In this document: positions 16,680 through 24,318 of the stretch, in pieces
Layout: each line of letters starts with the position of its first letter
Numbering within the stretch: the stretch's first letter is position 1
Source: Fimenecus sp052298855
GTDB taxonomy: Bacteria > Bacillota > Clostridia > Oscillospirales > Acutalibacteraceae
Direction: 5' to 3'
Length of the DNA stretch: 64,000 nt
NCBI GenBank assembly: GCA_052298855.1
Contig: DAVZXP010000006.1
Span: 1-64,000, forward strand
The notes under the pieces: generated by a model
The model's database searches: none
What the model was told of the DNA's origin: nothing
What the model saw: the letters and a program-made list of their open reading frames with translations, nothing else
Made by a program: the position numbers and the translations under genes

Positions 16680-17798
16680 ATGAAGGTTATATTTGCGGCA
16701 GGCGGTACGGGCGGACATATAAATCCGGCTCTTGCGGCGGCAGGTGAATTAAGGCGCAGACACCCCGACGCCGAAATACTTTTTATCGGTACGAGCGACC
16801 ATATGGAGTCACGCCTTGTGCCTCAAGCAGGCTTTGATTTTAAGACTATAACGATTTCAGGCTTTCAGCGAAAGCTTACTGTAAAAAATATCATTAAAAA
16901 CATAAAAACACTCGGGCTTATTGTTAAATCAAGCTCGCAGACTAAAAAGATATTAAAAGAGTTTAATCCCGATGCCGTTGTGGGCTTCGGCGGATACGTC
17001 AGCGGTCCCGTTGTCAGCACAGCTGTAAAAATGGGAATAAAAACGGCAATTCACGAGCAGAACGCTTTTCCGGGAGTTACAAACAAAACTCTTGCAAAGC
17101 AAGTGGACAGGGTAATGCTCACGGTTGAGGGGGCTAAAAAATACCTTTCGCCTAAAAATGAGCCGATAATCACAGGACTTCCCGTAAGACAATCGATTTT
17201 TGATGCGGACAGAGATTTTGCCCGTTCAAAGTTCGGTGTTTCAAATGACACGGTGTTTGTGCTTTCAATGGGAGGCAGTCTCGGTGCTAAAACTATAAAT
17301 GAAAATATGGTTGAGGTTATAAAGGCTTTACATAAAGACAAAAATCTTTTCTTTATGCACTCAACGGGAAAATACGGTAAATGGGTTCCCGATAAACTTC
17401 GTGAAAGCGGAGTTGAAATAGGCGAGGGAACAAATGTAATTGTAAGAGAGTACATTGACGATATGGATATGTGCCTTGCGGCGTCCGACCTTGTAATCAG
17501 CAGGGCGGGAGCGTCCTCGCTTTCTGAAATTGAGGCTGTCGGCAGAGCGTCTGTGCTTATCCCGTCTCCGAATGTTGCCGAAAATCATCAGTATCACAAC
17601 GCAATGACGCTTGTGAATTCCGATGCGGCAAGGGTAATCGAGGAAAAGGACTTAACACCCGAATTGTTGACGCAAACAGTCAGGGAAATGACCTCCGACA
17701 GAGATTTGCTCGTTCGTTACGGCGAAAACGCAAAGAAACTCAGTATCGGTGATTCGGCACAGAGAATTTGTAATGTTATCGAATCACTCCTGAATTAA
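16680..17798 (+). CDS. murG: UDP-GlcNAc:lipid I N-acetylglucosaminyltransferase MurG
   Basis: A membrane-associated GT-B enzyme forming lipid II. The 372 residues show the N-terminal glycine-rich AAGGTGGHINPALA, the VVGFGGYVSGP loop, HEQNAFPGVTNK, SMGGSLGAKTIN and the UDP-GlcNAc-binding SRAGASSLSEIEA. Typical length. A GGAGAA SD lies before the ATG and it follows ftsW by 17 bases. Confidence 0.97.
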   Translation: MKVIFAAGGTGGHINPALAAAGELRRRHPDAEILFIGTSDHMESRLVPQAGFDFKTITISGFQRKLTVKNIIKNIKTLGLIVKSSSQTKKILKEFNPDAVVGFGGYVSGPVVSTAVKMGIKTAIHEQNAFPGVTNKTLAKQVDRVMLTVEGAKKYLSPKNEPIITGLPVRQSIFDADRDFARSKFGVSNDTVFVLSMGGSLGAKTINENMVEVIKALHKDKNLFFMHSTGKYGKWVPDKLRESGVEIGEGTNVIVREYIDDMDMCLAASDLVISRAGASSLSEIEAVGRASVLIPSPNVAENHQYHNAMTLVNSDAARVIEEKDLTPELLTQTVREMTSDRDLLVRYGENAKKLSIGDSAQRICNVIESLLN

Positions 17799-17807
17799 CA
17801 TAAAACC

Positions 17808-17855
17808 GCACACAGCATAGTATGAAACAGCGATGCTTTTAACTGTGAGGTGTGC
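17808..17855 (+). promoter_or_regulatory. Hairpin overlapping the murA translation initiation region
   Basis: GCACAC at 17808-17813 can pair with GTGTGC at 17850-17855, and the adjoining AGCAT with ATGCT inside it. The outer right arm lies directly after the GAGG of the murA SD and before its ATG. Such folding could limit murA translation, but it is short and could be chance. Confidence 0.3.
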
Positions 17856-17858
17856 TTT

Positions 17859-19136
17859 ATGGATAAACTTATCATAAACGGCTCAAAAAGGCTAACGGGA
17901 GAAATTGAGGTTCACGGCTCAAAAAACAGCGTGTTACCGATACTCGCCGCCTGTGTTCTGTCGCAGGGTGAAAACATCATACATAATTGCCCGATGCTCT
18001 CCGACGTTGACGCCGCTTTGAAAATCCTTGTCGAATTAGGCTGTAAGGTTAAGCGAGAGGAGCATACCGTTTGCGTTGATTCAAGCGGTGTAAACGGCTT
18101 TGAAATTTCCGACAGTCTTATGCGTGAAATGCGTTCATCGGTTATTTTTCTGGGTGCGATTTTGGGCAGAACGGGTAAGGCGGTGCTGTCAACTCCGGGT
18201 GGCTGTGAAATCGGACTTCGACCTATCGATATGCACATAAGTGCAATGGAACAGCTCGGAGCAGAGGTCTTTGAAGAACACGGCAGACTGCATTTTGAGT
18301 GTAAAAACGGACTTCATGCTGCAAGAGTGATTTTGCCGTTTCCGTCTGTCGGCGCTACCGAAAACATAATGATAGCTTCGTGCGTTGCAAAGGGAACAAC
18401 CGTTATAACAAATGCCGCAAGAGAGCCTGAAATAAGCGACCTTGCTGATTTCTTAAACGGCTGCGGTGCGAAAATTCACGGTGCAGGCGACAGCACTATT
18501 GTTATTGAGGGAGTTGAAAGGCTTACGGCGACCACACATACGGTAATACCCGACAGGATTGCCGCTTCAACATATTTGCTCGCAGGTGCGATAACTCACG
18601 GCAGGGTTTGTATCAAAGAGATAATTCCTGCTCATTTAGGAGCGTTGATACCTGTGCTTAAACAGTCGGGCTGTGATGTTTCCGTGAGCAATAGATGGAT
18701 TTGCATTTCTTCTCCGCCGAGGCTTTCAAGAGTAAAAACGGTCAGGACAATGCCTTATCCGGGCTTTCCGACAGACGTTCAGGCACCGTTGACGGCAATG
18801 CTGAGCGTGGCTGACGGTACGTCGGTTGTTGTGGAAAATATATTTGAGTGCAGATATAAGCATGTAAGCGAATTGATAAGACTCGGTGCAAAAATCAATG
18901 TCGAGGGCAGAACGGCGGTAATAGAGGGTGTGCCGTATCTGACAGGTGCTTCGGTAGTATCGCCTGACCTTCGTGGAGGATTTGCGTTAGTTATTGCAGG
19001 ACTTGCGGCAAAAGGCGAAACCGTGATAAGCGGTGTCGAACATATAGACAGGGGCTATGAAAATCCCGAAAAACTATTGTCTGTGCTTGGTGCGGACATT
19101 AAAAGGATTAAAGAGAATGGAACAGAAAAGAAGTAA
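17859..19136 (+). CDS. murA: UDP-N-acetylglucosamine 1-carboxyvinyltransferase MurA
   Basis: The first committed step of peptidoglycan synthesis, transferring enolpyruvate from PEP to UDP-GlcNAc. An in-frame GTG lies 9 bases upstream, but the ATG has the SD (GTGAGGTG), giving 425 residues. Family signs are GSKNSVLPILAA near the N-terminus, the catalytic-loop Cys in PGGCEIGLRPIDMH, and FPTDVQAPLTAM near the end. The Cys is the residue alkylated by fosfomycin, so the enzyme should be fosfomycin-sensitive. Being inside the dcw cluster between murG and ftsQ is less usual than a separate locus but is seen in Clostridia. Confidence 0.95.
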   Translation: MDKLIINGSKRLTGEIEVHGSKNSVLPILAACVLSQGENIIHNCPMLSDVDAALKILVELGCKVKREEHTVCVDSSGVNGFEISDSLMREMRSSVIFLGAILGRTGKAVLSTPGGCEIGLRPIDMHISAMEQLGAEVFEEHGRLHFECKNGLHAARVILPFPSVGATENIMIASCVAKGTTVITNAAREPEISDLADFLNGCGAKIHGAGDSTIVIEGVERLTATTHTVIPDRIAASTYLLAGAITHGRVCIKEIIPAHLGALIPVLKQSGCDVSVSNRWICISSPPRLSRVKTVRTMPYPGFPTDVQAPLTAMLSVADGTSVVVENIFECRYKHVSELIRLGAKINVEGRTAVIEGVPYLTGASVVSPDLRGGFALVIAGLAAKGETVISGVEHIDRGYENPEKLLSVLGADIKRIKENGTEKK

Positions 19137-20040
19137 AACACAAACATCTCAAAGAACTCAGACGCAGGCTCGGAGAACAGTACAAAAACCAGCCGAGCCT
19201 ATGTCAAGAGATGAATTGCGCAGTAAGAGAAATCTTGAAAGACGTAAAAAGAGAAAAAGAAATAAAATAATCGGCTATACCATTGCGATTGTGTTGCTTA
19301 TTATAGTTGCGATTGCTCTTTCGCTTACGGTGTTTTTCAAAATTCAGGCTGTCAATGTAACGGGTGACGATATATATAATGCTGAAACAATCGTATCTGC
19401 CTCGGGGCTTAACGTCGGCGATAATATGTTCAAATCATCAAAGAAGGATATTTCAAATAAGCTTGAAACAAGTCTGCCGTATATCGAAAGCGTCCGTGTT
19501 AAGCGAAGCCCGACGGGTAATGTGACATTGGCAATTACCGCCGCAAAGGCCGAACTCGCCATTGATTGCGGAGAGGGTTACATACTTTTAAACAAAAACG
19601 GTAAGGTGCTTGAAGACGGTGTTGTTTCGATAAACGAGGACGTTGCAACCGTCAATGCAAGTGCGATAGTAACGGCTACACCGGGTGATATTATAGTTTT
19701 TGAAAACGAACAGGATACTCAAACGCTCAAGGATATAAAATCCATAATAGACAGCAAGCAGATTGAAAAAATTACTGACATAAATATCACGCAAAATTCT
19801 TCGGTTGTTCTCACTTATGATATGCGAATAACTCTTGAAGTCGGCATGGTGTCAACCCTTGAGCAGAAAATGGATTTTATTAAGGCTACTTTGGACAAGC
19901 TCAATTCCGACGAACCCAACTTTGAGGGAAACATTGATTTTACAGTTGAAAACAAGGCTTTTGTCAACGAAAAGACAGAGCAGACGACAGCTACTCCGAT
20001 CGTGACAGCTCAACCCGAAACTAAGGGAGAAGCCGCATAA
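19117..20040 (+). CDS. ftsQ: Division protein FtsQ/DivIB
   Basis: A bitopic membrane protein of 307 residues starting inside the end of murA (20-base overlap). The Lys/Arg/Gln-rich cytoplasmic tail of about 55 residues contains a RRKKRKRNK cluster. One membrane span follows, then a POTRA-like domain beginning about KIQAVNVTGDDIYN, and a C-terminal acidic Thr-rich tail. Topology and the position between mur genes and ftsZ identify it. It should complex with FtsL at the septum. Confidence 0.85.
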   Translation: MEQKRSKTQTSQRTQTQARRTVQKPAEPMSRDELRSKRNLERRKKRKRNKIIGYTIAIVLLIIVAIALSLTVFFKIQAVNVTGDDIYNAETIVSASGLNVGDNMFKSSKKDISNKLETSLPYIESVRVKRSPTGNVTLAITAAKAELAIDCGEGYILLNKNGKVLEDGVVSINEDVATVNASAIVTATPGDIIVFENEQDTQTLKDIKSIIDSKQIEKITDINITQNSSVVLTYDMRITLEVGMVSTLEQKMDFIKATLDKLNSDEPNFEGNIDFTVENKAFVNEKTEQTTATPIVTAQPETKGEAA

Positions 20041-20058
20041 ATCTTAATAAAAAAATTG

Positions 20059-20087
20059 TTGATATTATATTCTTAATGTGTTACAAT
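20059..20087 (+). promoter_or_regulatory. Sigma-A promoter of ftsZ
   Basis: TTGATA, 17 bases, TACAAT, between ftsQ and ftsZ. This would let ftsZ be expressed independently of the long dcw transcript, with a leader of about 65 bases. Confidence 0.65.
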
Positions 20088-20157
20088 AACCTAAATAGGT
20101 ATTAAAATCTATACTTAGGTGTGAAATAAAGTCTAATTTATATAGGAGGATTACAAA

Positions 20158-21276
20158 ATGCAATTTGAAATGGACAATTCTTTCAAAGACATTACCAATA
20201 TTAAAGTTATAGGCGTAGGCGGAGGCGGCGGAAACGCTATCAACCGTATGGTAGAAATGCAGATTGACGGCGTTGAGCTTATTACCGTTAATACAGATAA
20301 ACAGGCTCTTTGCTTCTCAAAGGCTCCCACTAAAATTCAGATAGGTGAGAAAATCACAGGGGGCAGAGGTGCAGGCGCAAACCCCGAGATTGGCAGAATG
20401 GCAGCAGATGAAAGCCGTGAAGCTATCGAAGAGGTTCTTAATGATACTCAAATGGTATTCATTACCGCAGGTATGGGCGGCGGCACAGGTACAGGTGCAG
20501 CTCCCGTTATCGCAGAGATTGCCCGTTCAAAGGACATTCTTACAGTAGGTATCGTTACAAAACCGTTCGCATTTGAGGGTAAACACCGTATGCAGCAGGC
20601 TGAAGCAGGTATTGCTGAACTTGCAGGCAATGTGGACAGCCTTATTGTAATCCCCAATGAAAGACTTAAAAATGTTTCTGTTGAAAAGATTACTCTTGCA
20701 AACGGCTTCAAAATTGCAAATGATGTACTTGTTGACGGTGTAAGAAGCATTTCCGATCTTATCGTTAATGCCGCTCTTATCAACCTTGACTTCGCAGACG
20801 TTACCGCTGTTATGAAAAATGCAGGTCACGCTCATATGGGTATCGGCAGAGCAAGAGGTAAGGACAGAGCAGAGCAGGCTGTTAAGGCTGCTATCACAAG
20901 TCCGCTTCTTGAGTCAACAATCGACGGTGCAACAGGTGTTATCATCTGCTTTAAGGCTCCCGAGGATGTCGGACTTGAGGAAATCGACAACGCAGCAGGT
21001 ATCGTTCGTGCAGCGGCTGCCGAGAATGCAAACATTATCTTCGGCGTTGACTTGAAACCCGAGGATTCAGAAGACGATGAGATGGTTATTACCGTTATCG
21101 CAACAGGCTTTGGTGAAAATGGCGGTAAACCTTCGGCTGTTAACTCTTTCTTTAAGGACGAATCTCCGTTGCTCTATCCGATGGATGACATCAGTTCAAC
21201 AAGCTCTGATGAAGCAAGCGGCGATTCAAGCACAAAGTATTCCGAGTTTATCGATATAATCAACGGCAAGAAATAA
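20158..21276 (+). CDS. ftsZ: Cell division GTPase FtsZ
   Basis: A tubulin-like GTPase forming the Z ring. The 372 residues contain the N-terminal GVGGGGGNAINRM, the tubulin signature GGGTGTGAAP, the synergy-loop region NLDFADVTAVM and GIGRARGKDRA. The SD is AGGAGG. After about residue 315 the sequence is a Ser/Glu/Asp-rich linker ending YSEFIDIINGKK. The usual C-terminal peptide (DxPxFLR type) that binds FtsA, SepF or ZipA is not present in recognisable form. The linker is also short. No ftsA lies upstream. Confidence 0.97.
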   Translation: MQFEMDNSFKDITNIKVIGVGGGGGNAINRMVEMQIDGVELITVNTDKQALCFSKAPTKIQIGEKITGGRGAGANPEIGRMAADESREAIEEVLNDTQMVFITAGMGGGTGTGAAPVIAEIARSKDILTVGIVTKPFAFEGKHRMQQAEAGIAELAGNVDSLIVIPNERLKNVSVEKITLANGFKIANDVLVDGVRSISDLIVNAALINLDFADVTAVMKNAGHAHMGIGRARGKDRAEQAVKAAITSPLLESTIDGATGVIICFKAPEDVGLEEIDNAAGIVRAAAAENANIIFGVDLKPEDSEDDEMVITVIATGFGENGGKPSAVNSFFKDESPLLYPMDDISSTSSDEASGDSSTKYSEFIDIINGKK

Positions 21277-21292
21277 TCGCTCAAATAATTTC

Positions 21293-21332
21293 AATACACA
21301 CCTGTTAAGTTTTTGCGGGTGTGTATTTTTTT
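21293..21332 (+). terminator. Terminator of the dcw cluster after ftsZ
   Basis: AATACACACC pairs with GGTGTGTATT and a run of Ts follows, just after the ftsZ stop. Confidence 0.88.
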
Positions 21333-21396
21333 ATCAAAAAGTGTAGTAATTTGATACGAAAGTATAGTATATTAGTGAGGACAAGGAGGCGAGGGT

Positions 21397-21954
21397 ATGA
21401 TAAGTGACAATGAAATAATCACTCTGTTTTTCAACCGTTCACAGGAAGCTGTAAAGGAGCTTGCCGACAAATACGGAAAAATGTGTGTGAATTTTTCATA
21501 CCGTATTTTGAAAAACGATTGTGATGCTCAGGAGTGCGTGAACGATTCATACCTTGCCGTGTGGAACACCGTACCGCCGAATAAACCCAATCCGCTGAAA
21601 ACATATTTAATGAAAATCGTTCGCAACATTTCTTTGTCAAAGTACAAAAGCAATACGGCGCAAAAGCGAAATTCTTACTATGACGCTTCGCTTGAAGAGC
21701 TTGAAAACGTGATTTTTGAAAATGACAGCGTTGAAATTCAAGCGGAAAAAAGCGAGCTGACGGAATATATCAACAAATTTCTTGCGACATTATCAAAAGA
21801 TGATAGGGTGATATTCCTGAAAAGATATTGGTTTTGTCAGCCTTATTCGGAAATAGCGGCTTCGGTTAATTTGAGCGAGAAAAATGTTTCGGTAAGACTG
21901 ACGAGGACAAGAAAAAAGCTGAAAAAATACTTGGAAAAGGAGGGTGTGCTTTAA
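21397..21954 (+). CDS. ECF-type RNA polymerase sigma factor
   Basis: A 185-residue sigma-70 family protein with only regions 2 and 4. Region 2 includes DCDAQECVNDSYLAVWNTVP and region 4 the HTH around YSEIAASVNLSEKNVSVRL. The preceding LSKDDRVIFLKRYW is the usual start of sigma-4. A very strong SD (AAGGAGG) precedes the ATG. Its stop overlaps the next ORF, which encodes a membrane-anchored protein in the place of an anti-sigma factor. The target regulon is not deducible. Confidence 0.92.
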   Translation: MISDNEIITLFFNRSQEAVKELADKYGKMCVNFSYRILKNDCDAQECVNDSYLAVWNTVPPNKPNPLKTYLMKIVRNISLSKYKSNTAQKRNSYYDASLEELENVIFENDSVEIQAEKSELTEYINKFLATLSKDDRVIFLKRYWFCQPYSEIAASVNLSEKNVSVRLTRTRKKLKKYLEKEGVL

Positions 21955-22607
21955 TGAATATACAAGAGCTTTCCGAGGCTATGACGGATATTTCCGACGA
22001 ATATATTGAAGAAGCGTATAACTACCAAAAAGCAAGCGTTTTTGATTTCAAAAAAGCACTTTCTGCCGTTGCAACGATAGCTGTTTTGATTGCGGTTGCT
22101 TTAGCTGTGCATTTTTACACAAACGAACCCGTTTCCACGCAGCCGAGCGATAAGGCAGTCGAAACCTCCGACTACACCAAAGATTTTTCCGCAACCAATT
22201 CCGCCTATGACCTTGCGGCTCCCGCTGTAATTCAAAAGCGCCCTAAAAGTATTAAATTAGAAGTGAAAAAGCAGATTAAGTCCGATTACCTTTCATATTC
22301 TCAAAGCGATATGGAAAGCAAGGATTTTTATATAATCTATTGCGGCACATATAACGGGAATATCGCTTTTAAGGTCATATTAAAAGACGAACAAAACGGC
22401 GGAAATACGATTTCCGAAGGCTTTGCCGACCCGAACGGAAAATACTCTTTTTTGACCTTTAATTATAAAGAAAATGAACCGATTTTGCTTTGGTCTGAAA
22501 AGAAGGGAATAAGCACACTTACACAAAATTATGATAAAGGTACATTAAATTACGAACAGGTTTACTCAATTTGGTATTGGCTGTGTATTGAAACAGGAGA
22601 GGGTTGA
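21954..22607 (+). CDS. Membrane-anchored protein, putative anti-sigma partner
   Basis: A 217-residue protein. A short cytoplasmic N-terminal segment (about 1-35, containing MTDISDEYIEEAY) precedes one membrane span (about 36-54), followed by an extracytoplasmic region of about 160 residues rich in Ser, Thr and Lys. The N-terminal phrase with two or three helical turns before the span is typical of small ECF partners in Clostridia. The start overlaps the sigma stop (TAATG), so the two should be made in stoichiometric amounts. No zinc-binding HxxxCxxC motif is visible, so if it is an anti-sigma factor it is not the ZAS class. Confidence 0.6.
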   Translation: MNIQELSEAMTDISDEYIEEAYNYQKASVFDFKKALSAVATIAVLIAVALAVHFYTNEPVSTQPSDKAVETSDYTKDFSATNSAYDLAAPAVIQKRPKSIKLEVKKQIKSDYLSYSQSDMESKDFYIIYCGTYNGNIAFKVILKDEQNGGNTISEGFADPNGKYSFLTFNYKENEPILLWSEKKGISTLTQNYDKGTLNYEQVYSIWYWLCIETGEG

Positions 22608-22609
22608 TT

Positions 22610-23134
22610 ATGAAAAAGAAAATATTTGCTTTATCGCTTTGCCTTGCTTTTATCCTTACCGCTTTATGCGTGCAGTTTGTCAGCGCTTTGCCCGACACAA
22701 GGAAGTCCGATGTTTCCCGTCAAAGCAGAAGCGTTGACGAGTACAGGAAAGTTCTTGATGCCGTAAATCGGGAAAAAGAAAATCTTGCCGATGTGTATGC
22801 AGGCGCATATATCAATGGGGATAATCTTCTTGTAATAAATGTAACGGACAATTCAAACGGCGTAAAAGAAAAAATAAGAAGTTTATCGGGAAAACCCGAT
22901 GTTATAATAAACGAGGTTGAATTTTCCTCGTCCGAAATCGACGGAGCTTATGAAAAGCTTGTCACTGATATGGAAAATGCACCGTATTTTAAGGCAACGG
23001 TTTCCGAAAAAGATAACACGGTGTATATAACGGGTGAAAGTGCGGAGGACTGTAACCGTTATTTCCTCGAAAACGGATACAATCCCGAAATGATAACCAT
23101 TGTTGAGGGTCAGAATACCGTTGTTGACTGTTAA
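22610..23134 (+). CDS. Secreted protein of unknown function, ECF operon
   Basis: A 174-residue protein with an N-terminal signal peptide ending near SALPDT. An in-frame TTG lies 6 bases upstream, but ATG has the well-spaced GGAGAGGG SD. The mature part contains LADVYAGAYINGDNLLVIN and VYITG, which faintly recall the folded prodomain of alpha-lytic/streptogrisin proteases, but no protease domain follows. Two such beta-alpha units may be present. As third cistron after an ECF sigma factor it may be the sensor input or a sigma target; both are inference. Confidence 0.6.
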   Translation: MKKKIFALSLCLAFILTALCVQFVSALPDTRKSDVSRQSRSVDEYRKVLDAVNREKENLADVYAGAYINGDNLLVINVTDNSNGVKEKIRSLSGKPDVIINEVEFSSSEIDGAYEKLVTDMENAPYFKATVSEKDNTVYITGESAEDCNRYFLENGYNPEMITIVEGQNTVVDC

Positions 23135-23145
23135 AATATAGAATT

Positions 23146-23183
23146 AAAGCGTATCGCAGATTTTTCTGTGGTACGCTTTTTTA
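23146..23183. terminator. Bidirectional-looking terminator between the ECF operon and DUF4363 gene
   Basis: AAAGCGTATCGCAGA pairs with TCTGTGGTACGCTTT (15 bp with one mismatch/wobble position), with T run on the + strand and A/T-rich sequence on the other. It lies between convergent genes. Confidence 0.8.
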
Positions 23184-23564
23184 TTAAAACACATTTTCGA
23201 TTTTAGGCTTTTCGGCATCTATCATTTTTTCAAGCAGTATAATGTTTTCCGAGCAAATTTCAACAATGTCACAATCTGCGCTTTGCTCAGCCTTGCTTTT
23301 CAGCGTTCTGAAATTTATATCAATGTCGTCAATTTCGTCGTGGTTGCAGTAAATTCCGAAACGCACCCGTGCCTTTTCCCATTTTTTAACCGAAGCGGTC
23401 AAATTTTCCATAGCCGAGCTTTCTCCGTTTGTTTCTGCGGTTTCAATAGTCTGTTCAAGCGACGATATTATTTCATTTCCCGTCTTTTTAAGGTCGAAAT
23501 AGCTGTAAACCGATATTGTCGTAACAAAGGCTATCAAAACGATTGCGATTACAACTCTTTTCAT
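23184..23564 (-). CDS. DUF4363 family protein
   Basis: A 126-residue protein with an N-terminal signal anchor (about 5-21) and a mostly helical extracytoplasmic remainder, containing VKKWEKARVRFGIYCNHDEI. This matches DUF4363, a Clostridia family of unknown function often encoded with DUF421 genes. Its ATG overlaps the DUF421 stop by four bases, so the two are co-translated. Confidence 0.8.
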   Translation of the reverse strand: MKRVVIAIVLIAFVTTISVYSYFDLKKTGNEIISSLEQTIETAETNGESSAMENLTASVKKWEKARVRFGIYCNHDEIDDIDINFRTLKSKAEQSADCDIVEICSENIILLEKMIDAEKPKIENVF

Positions 23565-24238
23565 AAATTTTTATCCCTTTCGGTTATATCATATTTTTCG
23601 TCTTTATCCATTGTCATAAGCAGTACATCTTTGACGGTTAAGTTCTTTTTTCTCAATAACCGTTCCACCTTTACCTTTGTCATATTACATTCGGGGAAGT
23701 TCTTTTCAATCAGCGAGCCGTCGGAAATAACAACGCTCTTGTACACATTTTCAGGCTTCTGCAAATTTACGTCTTTTATTTTAATGTTTTCCTCGTCCGA
23801 CTTTAGCATCACGCTTAAAGTGCCGTCTGTTTCTACTATTGCATACCAAACCCGCGAAATATCAAAAATATCCTTTTTTCGAAGCTCCTCCAATAGGTCA
23901 TCTGTTGTAAAACGAAGCTCCTTTAATTGCTTTTGGTCGATAACGCCCTCACGGATTACAATCAGCGGATTTCCCTGCATTACCGAACGGAATTTAACGC
24001 TTTTAAGATTGAGAATTGAAATGATAATTTCAAACCCGACAAGCAAAAGCACAGGGATAATCGTGTTCATAAGCGGCAGACTTGTGTCCTGCATGGGAAT
24101 TGCGAGAATTTCCGACAGAAGTATCGTAATTACAAGCTCTGCCGGTTGCAGTTCTCCTATCTGCCTTTTACCGAGTATTCTCATCGATGCAATAATCACA
24201 ACATACAAAATTACCGTTCTTGCAAAATTTATAAGCAT
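23561..24238 (-). CDS. DUF421 (YetF/YdfS-like) membrane protein
   Basis: A 225-residue protein with three N-terminal membrane spans and two small cytoplasmic YetF-type domains. Recognisable stretches are RILGKRQIGELQPAELVI, then LNLKSVKFRSVMQGNPLIVI and FDISRVWYAIVETDGTLS. DUF421 proteins of Bacillus (YetF, YdfS and the related 2Duf) are associated with the spore inner membrane and spore resistance. It is divergent from the gerAA-AB-AC operon, which supports a spore membrane role here. No classical SD lies before the ATG, and the upstream intergenic gap is only 80 bases. Confidence 0.9.
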   Translation of the reverse strand: MLINFARTVILYVVIIASMRILGKRQIGELQPAELVITILLSEILAIPMQDTSLPLMNTIIPVLLLVGFEIIISILNLKSVKFRSVMQGNPLIVIREGVIDQKQLKELRFTTDDLLEELRKKDIFDISRVWYAIVETDGTLSVMLKSDEENIKIKDVNLQKPENVYKSVVISDGSLIEKNFPECNMTKVKVERLLRKKNLTVKDVLLMTMDKDEKYDITERDKNL

Positions 24239-24318
24239 TTATATCACCGATTATATATTTTGCGTTTGTGTACAGAATATTCCTGCCGATAAAGGCAACA
24301 ATATTTTCGGTGAAGTAT

